Assembly: GCF_007954585.1 (NCBI RefSeq)
Contig: NZ_CP042382.1
Span: 1,612,001 to 1,676,000, forward strand
DNA from: Pistricoccus aurantiacus
GTDB lineage: Bacteria > Pseudomonadota > Gammaproteobacteria > Pseudomonadales > Halomonadaceae
Direction of reading: 5' to 3'
Length of the DNA stretch: 64,000 bases
The notes beneath the pieces were generated by a model, which was given only the letters and a program-made list of their open reading frames with translations, was not told where the DNA came from and did no database searches. This document shows positions 9,723 to 19,076 of this stretch, in pieces; position 1 is the first letter of the stretch; every line of letters begins with the position of its first letter. Both the position numbers and the translations under genes were made by a program.

Positions 9723-10088
9723 GGCGCTATGTTTCTCCGCCGACAGTGTAATGATCCTAAGTGTAAAACCTAGGTGCTACACAAGGGTCAAGGCGCAACG
9801 TTGGGAAGCCGTCAAAAAAGCGGGTCGATTGACACGAGTTCGTGCAATTGACGCCGATAAAAGTGGCTAGACTTTGGAAATAGCGATGAAACCCAACAAG
9901 ATTTTGAAGTCTTCAGACTAAAGAATCAGCGAAAGTCAGTTTAAAACGAGCGTTTGTTCTTGAACCTGGCGCCGGTTTGGGCCACAAAGGAAAGCGTGCT
10001 GCTTCCCGGGGATCGATAACAGGAACAAGTGGCTTCCGGGCAGATCATCTCGTTGTTTCAAGCTTTCTCCTGAAAAGGACACCTGACC
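9723..10088. other. Intergenic region between cueR and fadL (divergent promoters)
   Basis: A 366-base gap without a convincing gene. Besides the MerR-type dyad it holds a perfect 5-2-5 palindrome CACGA-GT-TCGTG at 9833-9844 overlapping TTGACA (9829-9834), a second TTGACG at 9848 with TAGACT at 9868 (spacing too short for a standard promoter), and overlapping small palindromes at 9905-9919 (AGTCT-TC-AGACT). These could be operators for fadL, but no regulator can be assigned. Confidence 0.4.
9756..9774. promoter_or_regulatory. Candidate MerR-type operator of the cueR-copA operon
   Basis: CCTAAG and CCTAGG separated by 7 bases form a 6-7-6 dyad with one mismatch, the same geometry as CueR/ZntR boxes (CCTTCC-N7-GGAAGG). 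It lies 34 bases upstream of the cueR start. The flanking -35 and -10 hexamers are poor matches to consensus, as is common where a MerR activator is needed. Confidence 0.45.
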
Positions 10089-11453
10089 ATGTATTACAAG
10101 ATCAACAAGTTGAGCGTTGCGGTTGCTCTGGCCAGCGCCGCGCTGGTTTCCAGCCAGGCTATGGCCACCGGTTTTCAGGTACGCGAACAAAGCGCCAAGG
10201 CGCTGGGCAACGCCTTTTCCGGCGCCGCCGCCGGCGCGGAAGACGTCAGCTACATGGCCCACAACCCGGCGGCCATCGGTAATATAGACGGCAATCAGGT
10301 AGCCGGCGCCGTCTCCTATATCGATGCCCAGTTCGAACTGCAGGATGCCCAGGCCTCGGCGGCGACCCCGCTTGGTCCGTTTCCCTACACCGGCGGCGGC
10401 TCCCGAAAAGGCGGCGAGGAAGCCTGGGTACCCAGCTTCGCCGCCAAGACCCAGCTCAATGAGCGCTTCGACCTGGGTCTGGCCATCTACTCGCCTTACG
10501 GGCTTGCCACCGAGTATGACGACGACTGGATCGGCCGCTATCACGCCATCGAGACTGAGCTCAAGACCTTGGATATCCAGCCAACGCTGAACTATCGCGC
10601 CAGCGACCGCTTGAATCTGGCGGTGGGGCTGCGGGCACAGTACGCGGATGCTACGCTCTCCAACGCGGTGGATCTCGGTGCCCTCGGCGCTCAGGCGGGC
10701 CAGCTGCCGCCCCAGGCCATCGGTCAGTTCGACGGCAAGGCGGAGGTGACCGGAGACGACTGGGGCTATGGCTATACCCTGGGTGCGCTGTTCCAGGCCA
10801 CGGACAAGACTCGCCTGGGCGTCAGCTATCGTTCCAAGATCGACCTGACCCTGGACGGGGACGTGGACTTCAGCGCCGATAGCCCCACCGGGCAGGCGGT
10901 GCTGGCCGGTGCCAATGCTCAGGGGCGACTGAACGACGGCGGCGGTACCGCGGAATTGACCACCCCGGCGAACCTCAACCTCGGCGTCTATCACCAGCTG
11001 ACGGACCGTCTGGCCCTGATGGCCAACGCGGAATGGACCGAGTGGAGCGAATTCGACGAACTGGTAGTGAAGTTCGCCGATGACAATACCCCCAACAGTG
11101 AAACCGACGAGAACTGGGACGACAGCTGGGCGTTTTCCGTGGGTGCCAACTACGCCCTGAACCGGCAGTGGCTGCTGCGCGCGGGTCTCGGCATGGACGA
11201 ATCCCCGGTGCCCAGCAGCAAGTACCGTACCCCGCGCATCCCGGACGCGGATCGCCAGTGGGCCTCCATCGGCGCCACCTATCAGGCGACGCCGCAGCTC
11301 GGCATCACCGGCGGCTACCTGCACGTATTCGGCGACGACGTGGATATCGATCAGGACGCCGCGGATCGCGGCAACGCCGGGCGCGGCAATCTCTCCGGCA
11401 CCTATGAAGTCTCCGCGGACGTGCTGGCGCTTTCCGTGGACTATCGTTTCTAG
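10089..11453 (+). CDS. fadL: FadL/TodX-family outer-membrane transport protein
   Basis: A 454-residue outer-membrane beta-barrel of the OMPP1/FadL/TodX family, which carries long-chain fatty acids or hydrophobic hydrocarbons inward. A signal peptide of about 27 residues ends AMA before TGFQVREQSAKALGNAF, the hatch-domain start. The family NPA motif occurs in SYMAHNPAAIGN. The C-terminus ends LALSVDYRF, with the terminal Phe needed for BAM-mediated assembly. AAGGA lies 10 bases before the ATG. The natural terminator just downstream has been split by an IS4-type element. Substrate (fatty acid or aromatic) is not resolved. Confidence 0.9.
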   Translation: MYYKINKLSVAVALASAALVSSQAMATGFQVREQSAKALGNAFSGAAAGAEDVSYMAHNPAAIGNIDGNQVAGAVSYIDAQFELQDAQASAATPLGPFPYTGGGSRKGGEEAWVPSFAAKTQLNERFDLGLAIYSPYGLATEYDDDWIGRYHAIETELKTLDIQPTLNYRASDRLNLAVGLRAQYADATLSNAVDLGALGAQAGQLPPQAIGQFDGKAEVTGDDWGYGYTLGALFQATDKTRLGVSYRSKIDLTLDGDVDFSADSPTGQAVLAGANAQGRLNDGGGTAELTTPANLNLGVYHQLTDRLALMANAEWTEWSEFDELVVKFADDNTPNSETDENWDDSWAFSVGANYALNRQWLLRAGLGMDESPVPSSKYRTPRIPDADRQWASIGATYQATPQLGITGGYLHVFGDDVDIDQDAADRGNAGRGNLSGTYEVSADVLALSVDYRF

Positions 11454-11489
11454 ACGAACACACCAAGCCAGCGTTTCGAGTGTGCTTTA

Positions 11490-11505
11490 CCCGGCCCCCG
11501 AGGCC
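11490..11505 (+). terminator. 5' part of the fadL terminator, split by the insertion sequence
   Basis: CCCGGCC-CCCGA-GGCC remains here. The rest of the original 3' arm (GGG) and its six-T run now lie at 12933-12941, on the far side of the element. Rejoined, the site is a perfect 7-bp stem with a 5-base loop and T tract. Confidence 0.8.
11494..11505. repeat. Left target-site duplication of the IS4-type element
   Basis: GCCCCCGAGGCC, identical to bases 12921-12932 on the other side of the element. A 12-bp duplication fits the 10-13 bp made by IS4-family transposition. Confidence 0.9.
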
Positions 11506-11506
11506 T

Positions 11507-11539
11507 AATGCCAGTCAGTTAACGCTGACTGGCATTTTT
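11507..11539 (+). terminator. Terminator-like hairpin at the left end of the insertion sequence
   Basis: AATGCCAGTCAG, a 6-base loop TTAACG, then CTGACTGGCATT form a perfect 12-bp stem, ending in a TTTTT run at 11535-11539. It faces fadL transcription and lies 54 bases after the fadL stop, so it can replace the terminator that the insertion broke and can also shield the transposase gene from outside antisense reading. Confidence 0.65.
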
Positions 11540-12839
11540 CTTAGTGGGATATTTCTGTGGTCGCTGCCTGACCGAGCGAGGGTAAGAGCGTTCGCGTCGT
11601 TCAGGCAGGACGAAGGAAGGTGCCATCTCCATCATCGACTGAATCACGCCAGGCACGCGCCCCGGCGAGACCCAAGGCAGTATCGTCAGTTCCTTGATGA
11701 TCCAGTGAGCGGCCTGATGAAAGCTGAGTTGGTTCGGGTGCACGGCCTCCAGGTTTATAGGCCATGCGGGCCATCTGAAAGCGGATCAGGTTGTAGGCCA
11801 GCAAGGTGCCCCAAAGCTCCTGGAAGACCATCTCCGGGGTGCGGCTACGCAGCGTCAGGCGGTTGCCTAACAGGGAGTGCTTCATTTCCCGGTAGCCCAG
11901 TTCGATTTCCCAGCGGTGGCGGTAGAGATCGACGATCTCCGCCGCCGGAAAGCGCAGCGGGTCGGTCATCGAGGTCAGGATCTGGACCTCCTTGCCATTC
12001 ACCTTGCGACGTAACAGACGTGCCATCATCATCGTCGGCGGCAAGTCCGGCCATTTCTTGCGGGCCTGAGGGGAGGCGGTCAGGGCCACCAGGCGGTCTT
12101 GTCGGCCTAGCGAGCGCTCTTCCTGATATTGCGTTCCCTTCTTCAGCGGCATCAGCCAATGGCGCTGCTCGCCGGCGTTCTGCCAGGCATGCAGCAGACC
12201 CAGTGAGTAGAATCCACGATCAAACAGGGTCAGGGAGTGATCTGGGGTGCTGCCAATGAGCTGAGTGGTCAGCTCCATTTCACTACTCGCCACGCTGTCG
12301 AAGGCGGAGCCCGTCAGCAGATGGCTGGTCAGCTCCCTCTGGCACACCATGCGAATCTGCGGATAACTCGCTTCCCCCCAGGCATTGCGCGTGCGCGCGA
12401 AAGCCGCCTGATTCTCGGGCGAGTCGGGGGTGCGCCAGACCACGCCATCGACGCCCAGCAGCGTCAGCCCGCACCAGTGAGGATGTGGCGTCTGCTGGTG
12501 CCACAGCGCCTGGGTCTGCTCGAAGACGCATTTGACCGGTTCGATCCCCAGCCGTTGGCGCGCCTGCACCACGGCGCTGGGCGCGACGAAGGGGCGCTTG
12601 CCAGGCAGCATGATATCGAGGTGATTGACGATCTGCCCCATCGGGATATGCCGAAACAAGGCCATCCCGACAACCGCCCAGACCACCATGTCCAACGGCA
12701 GGCGACGCTTACGCAGTGTGGCCACGCCGGCTTCTTCAAGACAGGTGTCGATCAACTCGGGCGACAGCACCTCGGAGAGACTGGAGAAATCGTCGGGTAC
12801 TGCCTTGGCAATGGCATCAATGGCGTCGCTGAAATGCAT
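11519..12839 (-). pseudogene. IS4-family transposase with a one-base frameshift
   Basis: DDE transposase closely resembling E. coli IS4 InsG. The start at 12839 (MHFSDAID) follows GGGAAGG. The catalytic Asp residues lie in [10 protein letters not shown] and [10 protein letters not shown], and the Glu in [15 protein letters not shown] (the YREK box). The frame is lost after ARMAYK near 11752, where an extra base in a GG doublet (plus strand) shifts reading into an out-of-frame tail that stops at 11601. The true C-terminus, NQLSFHQ...PRSVRQRPQKYPT, continues in the next frame down to 11519. All catalytic residues precede the shift, so partial activity is conceivable, but the last 75 or so residues are lost. 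Confidence 0.88.
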
Positions 12840-12920
12840 GGACCTTCCCGTGTCGGTGTGACTGACAGGGGAAGGTCTCATGATCAGCTTATTGAAGGTA
12901 GGCTTAACTGACTGGCATTA

Positions 12921-12932
12921 GCCCCCGAGGCC
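12921..12932. repeat. Right target-site duplication of the IS4-type element
   Basis: GCCCCCGAGGCC, second copy of the 12-bp target repeat. It is followed directly by GGG and six T, the orphaned end of the fadL terminator. Confidence 0.9.
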
Positions 12933-13024
12933 GGGTTTTTTGTCGGCGATTTTGCCGGCAGTGGAGCGCCGGAAGAAGCTCGTCCGGGCGGCGTTGGCTG
13001 TACTGTTGCCAAACGCTATCTACT

Positions 13025-13052
13025 ATATTAAATATGCACCTGGAGTTATAAT
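13025..13052 (+). promoter_or_regulatory. Candidate hicAB promoter/operator region
   Basis: An AT-rich patch upstream of hicA holds the palindrome ATATT-A-AATAT (13025-13035) and a perfect TATAAT at 13047-13052, without a good -35 at standard spacing. HicB antitoxins usually bind palindromes in this position; that role is inferred. Confidence 0.3.
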
Positions 13053-13079
13053 AATTCAAATGACAAGCCGGGAAGCACG

Positions 13080-13262
13080 GTGAAAAGCAGACAGCTCATC
13101 AAGGAACTGGAAGCATCAGGATGGCGGCTGGATCGCATCGCGGGTAGTCATCACATATTCAAACATCCCGAGCGCCCCGGCGCGGTGCCGGTTCCACATC
13201 CGAGAAAGGATTTACCAAAGGGCACCGTCAACAGCATACGAAAGCAGGCAGGACTCAAGTAG
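13080..13262 (+). CDS. hicA: HicA toxin (mRNA interferase)
   Basis: A 60-residue toxin of the HicA family, which folds like a double-stranded-RNA-binding domain and cleaves mRNA. The family core is visible: KELEASGWRLDRIAGSHHIF with the catalytic His in GSHH, then the basic VPHPRKDLPKGTVNSIRKQ. The start is GTG. The antitoxin gene follows after 28 bases, the usual toxin-first HicAB order. It lies just beyond the insertion sequence and the orphan fadL terminator, so it must be driven from the short AT-rich gap upstream. Confidence 0.92.
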   Translation: MKSRQLIKELEASGWRLDRIAGSHHIFKHPERPGAVPVPHPRKDLPKGTVNSIRKQAGLK

Positions 13263-13290
13263 TCCTGTCGGGTCGAGACAGGAGGACAAC

Positions 13291-13695
13291 ATGCAGTATC
13301 CCATCGCCATAGAGTGGGGTGACGACAAAACCGCCACCGGCATCGTCTTTCCCGACATTCCCGGCGCGATCACCGCCGGCGACACTGTCGAGCAGGCTTA
13401 CGAAGCTGCCGTCGAAGTGGCGCATATTCAACTCGAGGAGCTGGCTGCCGCCGGTGAGCCGATTCCCGTTCCGGGGAATATCGACAAACACCGTCAGAAC
13501 CCTGAGTTTGCTGGCTGGGGCTGGGGCATCATCTATATCGACGTCACGCCTTATCTTGGCAAGACGGAAAAGGTCAACGTCACGCTGCCCGGTATCGTTA
13601 TCCGCCAGATCGATGAATACGTGAGCCTGCACGGGGTCAAGAGCCGCTCGGCGTTTCTCGCCAGCGCCGCGCTGGAAAAACTGCACCATCAGTAA
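13291..13695 (+). CDS. hicB: HicB antitoxin
   Basis: A 134-residue antitoxin. The N-terminal partial RNase-H-like HicB domain (about 1-65: YPIAIEWGDDKTATGIVFPD, then AGDTVEQAYEAAVEVA) binds the toxin. A C-terminal ribbon-helix-helix segment (VNVTLPGIVIRQIDEYVSLH followed by SRSAFLASAALEKL) should bind the operon's own operator. GGAGG lies 6 bases before the ATG, stronger than the hicA site, consistent with antitoxin excess. Confidence 0.92.
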   Translation: MQYPIAIEWGDDKTATGIVFPDIPGAITAGDTVEQAYEAAVEVAHIQLEELAAAGEPIPVPGNIDKHRQNPEFAGWGWGIIYIDVTPYLGKTEKVNVTLPGIVIRQIDEYVSLHGVKSRSAFLASAALEKLHHQ

Positions 13696-13706
13696 GCAGG
13701 TCTTCT

Positions 13707-15305
<1,599 letters not shown>

Positions 15306-15314
15306 GATGGATTC

Positions 15315-16244
15315 CTAGCGAGTCTTGGGGTCAAGGGCGTCACGCAGCCCGTCGCCGAGAAAGTTCAGACAGAACAGGGTCAGCGCCAGGAAGACCGCCG
15401 GCACCAGCAGCATCCAGGGGGCGCTCTGCATCATGTCCGTGCCCTCGCTGATCAGTACCCCCCAGCTGGTCAGCGGCTCCTGCACGCCGAGGCCGAGAAA
15501 CGACAGGAAGCTCTCCAGCAGAATCACCTTGGGCACGGTCAGGGTGACGTAGATGATCACCGGGCCGATGGCGTTGGGAATCATGTGCCGGGTGATGATG
15601 GTGCGATCCTTGACTCCCAGGGCGTGGGCGGCCTCGACGAATTCCCGGCGTTTGAGCGCCAGGGTCTGGCCGCGCACGATACGCGCCATGTCGAGCCATT
15701 CCACCGCGCCGATGGCGGCGTAGATCAGCAGGATGTTGCGCCCGAACACCACCATCAGCAGAATCACCAGGAACATGAAAGGCAGCGAGTACATGATGTC
15801 GACGAAACGCATCATCAGGTTGTCCGTGCGCCCGCCCAGATAGCCGGAGACTGCCCCGTAGAGCACGCCGATCACCAGGCTTACCAGGGTGGCCACCAGG
15901 GCCACGGATAGCGAGACGCGACCGCCGTACAGCGTGCGCGCCAGCAGGTCGCGGCCGTTGGCGTCGGTGCCGAGATAATGGCCGCCTTCCAGCGTCGGCG
16001 GAGCGGTGAAGGCGTTCCAGTCGACCTCCGCCAGACCCCAGGGCAGCAGATACGGACCGACCACGCAGGCCAGGGAAATGATGACCAGCAGCCACAGGCT
16101 GAACATGGCCGCCTTGTTCTGCTTGAGCCGACGCCAGGCCTCCCACCCCAGGCTCTGACCGGCGGTGGGTACCGGCGCCTCCGGCGGGTTGGGGCCGCCG
16201 GCGGGGACGGGCTGATCTCGATGGGCAGTGGTGTCGATAGTCAT
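15315..16244 (-). CDS. oppC: Oligopeptide ABC transporter permease, OppC type
   Basis: A 309-residue inner-membrane permease. A cytoplasmic N-terminus (GWEAWRRLKQNKAAMFSL) leads to the first helix, then five more segments. The ABC permease EAA loop is readable as EFVEAAHALGVKDRTIITRH followed by MIPNAIGPVI. It pairs with OppB to form the channel. The start lies 5 bases after the oppB stop, so the two are made together. Peptide length preference cannot be judged from this subunit. Confidence 0.92.
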   Translation of the reverse strand: MTIDTTAHRDQPVPAGGPNPPEAPVPTAGQSLGWEAWRRLKQNKAAMFSLWLLVIISLACVVGPYLLPWGLAEVDWNAFTAPPTLEGGHYLGTDANGRDLLARTLYGGRVSLSVALVATLVSLVIGVLYGAVSGYLGGRTDNLMMRFVDIMYSLPFMFLVILLMVVFGRNILLIYAAIGAVEWLDMARIVRGQTLALKRREFVEAAHALGVKDRTIITRHMIPNAIGPVIIYVTLTVPKVILLESFLSFLGLGVQEPLTSWGVLISEGTDMMQSAPWMLLVPAVFLALTLFCLNFLGDGLRDALDPKTR

Positions 16245-16249
16245 GGCGG

Positions 16250-17176
16250 TCAGTCGTCGTAGCGAATTTGCGGATCAAGGGCGGAGTAGAGCAGATCGAC
16301 CACCAGGTTGAGCAGCACGATCAGCGCTCCGTAGAACACCACCGTGCCCATCACCAGGGTGTAATCCCGATTCAGCGCCGCCTGAACGAAGTAGCGGCCG
16401 ATGCCCGGGATGCCGAAGATCTGCTCGATGACCACGGAGCCGGTGATGATGCCGGCGATGGCCGGTCCCAGATAGGAAAGCACCGGCAGCAGCGCCGGGC
16501 GCAGGGCGTGACCCAGGATCACCCGGGTTTCCGAGAGCCCCTTGGCCCGGGCGGTGCGAATGAAATGGCTGCCCAGCACCTCGATCATCGAGGCGCGCAT
16601 CATGCGCGCCAGATAGGCGATCTGCTGGATCGCCAGGGCGATCACCGGCAGCACCATGTTCTGCCAGGCGCCGCCGTTCCAGCCCCCCACCGGTAGCCAG
16701 GCGAGGATGACGCCGAACACCAGCGCCAGGATTGGCGCGATGACGAAGTTGGGCACGGCGATACCCGCCAGGGCCACTCCCATCACCGCATGATCCACGG
16801 CGGAGTTGCGCTTGAGCGCCGCGATCACCCCCAGCGGCAGGCCGATGACCAGCGCCAGCAGGATGGCCCAGAAACCCAGTTCCAGGCTTACCGGAAAGCC
16901 CTGGGCGATCAGGTCCGTGACGGAGAAGTCCTTGTACTTGAAGGAAGGTCCGAAATCCCCCTGCAGCAGGTTGCCCATGTAGCGCAGGTACTGCATGGGC
17001 AGAGGCTCGTCGAGATGGTAGGCGGCCTTCAGGTTGGCCTCGATCTGCGGCGGAAGCCGGCGCTCGCCGTCGAAGGGGCCACCCGGGGCGATGCGCATCA
17101 GGAAGAACGAGATCGTGATCACGATCAGCAGGGTGGGAATCGCCATCAGCAGGCGCTTGAGGGTATAGGTCAACAT
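16250..17176 (-). CDS. oppB: Oligopeptide ABC transporter permease, OppB type
   Basis: A 308-residue permease beginning MLTYTLKRLLMAIPTLLIVI, the standard OppB/DppB first helix, followed by FFLMRIAPGGPF. The EAA loop reads HFIRTARAKGLSETRVILGH, then ALRPALLPVLSYLGP. It forms the membrane pore with OppC. It is separated from oppA by 70 bases that hold a strong hairpin, which could reduce permease expression relative to the binding protein. Confidence 0.93.
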   Translation of the reverse strand: MLTYTLKRLLMAIPTLLIVITISFFLMRIAPGGPFDGERRLPPQIEANLKAAYHLDEPLPMQYLRYMGNLLQGDFGPSFKYKDFSVTDLIAQGFPVSLELGFWAILLALVIGLPLGVIAALKRNSAVDHAVMGVALAGIAVPNFVIAPILALVFGVILAWLPVGGWNGGAWQNMVLPVIALAIQQIAYLARMMRASMIEVLGSHFIRTARAKGLSETRVILGHALRPALLPVLSYLGPAIAGIITGSVVIEQIFGIPGIGRYFVQAALNRDYTLVMGTVVFYGALIVLLNLVVDLLYSALDPQIRYDD

Positions 17177-17190
17177 GCGCTATCTCGTTT

Positions 17191-17216
17191 GCCCACGCCG
17201 GAAAGGCGGCGTGGGC
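17191..17216 (-). other. Intercistronic hairpin between oppA and oppB
   Basis: GCCCACGCCG and CGGCGTGGGC form a perfect 10-bp stem with a 6-base loop, without a following U run on the minus strand. Such hairpins often protect the upstream message from 3' exonucleases and give more binding protein than permease; that role is inferred here. Confidence 0.6.
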
Positions 17217-17246
17217 ACGGGGCGTTAGAGAAAGAAACCCTGGGGC

Positions 17247-18839
17247 TTACTGCTCGATGCTGATCCAGCGCGATGGGTGGTCGTCGGAGACGTTGTCCTC
17301 CCAGCCGTCCAGGGCGGGATTGACCAGGTTGCGCGAGACGTAGTAGAGCAGCGGCACCAGGGCGTAGTCGTCCAGGGCCAGCTGTTCCGCCTGCTCGAGA
17401 AGCTTCTCGCGCTCTTCCGCGTCCAGGGTGGTAGCGGCCTCGTCCAGCAGGGCATCGTATTCCGGGTTGGAATAGGCGCCGTAGTTGTTGCCTACGCCGG
17501 ACTTGAGCAGGGTCAGAAAATTCTCCGCGTCGTTGTAGTCGGCGATCCAGCCGGCTCGGGCCACGTCGAAGTCGCCCTGCTGAATGGTCTGATAGTGCAC
17601 CGTGGCCTCGGAATTGATCATCTCGACGTTGATTCCGAGCGGGCGCCACATGGCGGCCATGGCCACGGCGATCTTCTTGTGCTCGTCGGAAGTGTTGTAG
17701 CGAAGCCGCAGCGTCAGGGGGTTGCCTGGTCCGTAGCCGGCGTCCTCGAGCAGCTGCTTGGCCTTGGCCATGCGCGCGTTCATGTCATCGCCACCAAGCT
17801 TCATCTCCTGGACGTCGTAATTGTCCGTGCCTTGGGGCACGAAGGAGAGCGACGGCAAAAAAGTGCCGGCCATGATCTGCTCGGAGAGCACGTTGCGCCG
17901 GGCCGCCAGGTTAAGCGCTTCCCGCACCCGCTTGTCCGCGGTGGGGCGACCCTCGCGGTGGTTGAGCACGTAGTAGTAGGAACCCAGATAGGGCGCCATG
18001 TGGGTGGCGTCCGGCAGGTTGTCCTTCAGCCACTGATAGCGGCTGGAAGGGTAATCCCGCAGGATATCGATCTCCCCGGCACGAAAGCGCGAGATACCGG
18101 CGTTGCGGTCTTCCGTGGTGTGGTAGTTGACCTGGTCCAGACTGACCTCCGCCGCGTCGTAGTATTCCGAGTTCTTGACCGCGGTGATACGGGACTGGGA
18201 AATCCACTGGGTGGGCGTGAAGGCGCCGTTGGTGGCGATGTTGTCGAGCTTTACCCAGGCATCGCCGTATTCTTCCACGCTGTGCTTCGGCGCCGGGTAG
18301 GCGGTGTAGTGGGTCAGCAGTTGGATGAAGTAGGGGGTCGGGGCGTTGAGGGTGACCTGAAAGACCTTGCCGTCCTCCAGGGATTCGACCCCCAGGGCAT
18401 CCAGGGGCTTGTCGCCGACGTTGACCGCCTCGGCATTGACCACTGGATAAAGCATATAGGCGTACTTGGAGGCGTTCTGCGGGTCCAGCATGTGCTGCCA
18501 GCCGAACACGAAATCCTCCGCGGTGACCGGCTCCCCGTCGGACCACTTGGCGCCCTCGCGCAGATGGAAGGTGTAGATCCTGCCGTCTTCGGAGACCTCC
18601 CAGTCCGTGGCCATGCCCGGCAGGATCTCGCCGTCCGGCGCCTTCTTGACCAGCCCTTCGTAGACGTCCATCAGCACCTGGGATTCCCAGACGCCGCCGG
18701 ACACCTGGGAGGTATCGAAGGAGGCGAGTTCGCCCATTACCCCGATATCCAGGGTCTGGGCCTGCAGCGGGCCGCTGAGCAGGACGACGCTCAACCCGGT
18801 GGTCAAACCCGCCAGCAAGGTGGATCGTAGATGGCGCAT
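17247..18839 (-). CDS. oppA: Periplasmic oligopeptide-binding protein OppA
   Basis: A 530-residue solute-binding protein (SBP family 5). The start at 18839 gives a standard signal peptide (MRHLRSTLLAGLTTGLSVVL, cleaved near LQAQ) and follows GAAGGGA; an in-frame ATG 45 bases upstream would add a non-signal leader. Family segments include SEDGRIYTFHLREGAKWSDG, EDFVFGWQHMLDP and AREALNLA-like VREALNLAARR. It captures peptides in the periplasm and delivers them to OppBC. First gene of the operon; the promoter must lie in the 237-base gap shared with prfB. Confidence 0.93.
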   Translation of the reverse strand: MRHLRSTLLAGLTTGLSVVLLSGPLQAQTLDIGVMGELASFDTSQVSGGVWESQVLMDVYEGLVKKAPDGEILPGMATDWEVSEDGRIYTFHLREGAKWSDGEPVTAEDFVFGWQHMLDPQNASKYAYMLYPVVNAEAVNVGDKPLDALGVESLEDGKVFQVTLNAPTPYFIQLLTHYTAYPAPKHSVEEYGDAWVKLDNIATNGAFTPTQWISQSRITAVKNSEYYDAAEVSLDQVNYHTTEDRNAGISRFRAGEIDILRDYPSSRYQWLKDNLPDATHMAPYLGSYYYVLNHREGRPTADKRVREALNLAARRNVLSEQIMAGTFLPSLSFVPQGTDNYDVQEMKLGGDDMNARMAKAKQLLEDAGYGPGNPLTLRLRYNTSDEHKKIAVAMAAMWRPLGINVEMINSEATVHYQTIQQGDFDVARAGWIADYNDAENFLTLLKSGVGNNYGAYSNPEYDALLDEAATTLDAEEREKLLEQAEQLALDDYALVPLLYYVSRNLVNPALDGWEDNVSDDHPSRWISIEQ

Positions 18840-19076
18840 GCAATTTCCCTTCGCAGTGAGTTGTCGTTGTTTAAAGCGATTCACGGGGTTGATGTAAGCG
18901 GTTAGCGAACTTGTTATAAGCGATTAACGGGCTTGTTCGATCAAAATGTCTCATCCTCGCAAGGGAAAAGTCTAGTCCCCGAGCCTTATTCGCCGCCGCC
19001 GTGACGCTACGCGGCTTGTTGGCTACAATACGTCGCCCTGATTCATTAATTCATTTGTGCTTTTCCAAGGATCACC

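Larger units (their letters stand above)
11506..12920 (-). mobile_element. IS4-family insertion sequence, 1,415 bp, complete ends
   Basis: The element is bounded by perfect 17-bp terminal inverted repeats, TAATGCCAGTCAGTTAA at 11506-11522 and its complement at 12904-12920, and flanked by a 12-bp target duplication. The terminal TAATGCC matches the ends of E. coli IS4. It encodes one transposase on the minus strand that carries a frameshift, so this copy probably cannot move by itself. It landed inside the rho-independent terminator of fadL. Confidence 0.93.

Noticed and set aside
9936..11324. Long minus-strand open frame (462 codons) opposite fadL
   Set aside because: It mirrors a gene with clear FadL features, has no ribosome site or recognisable domain and arises from GC-rich codon bias.
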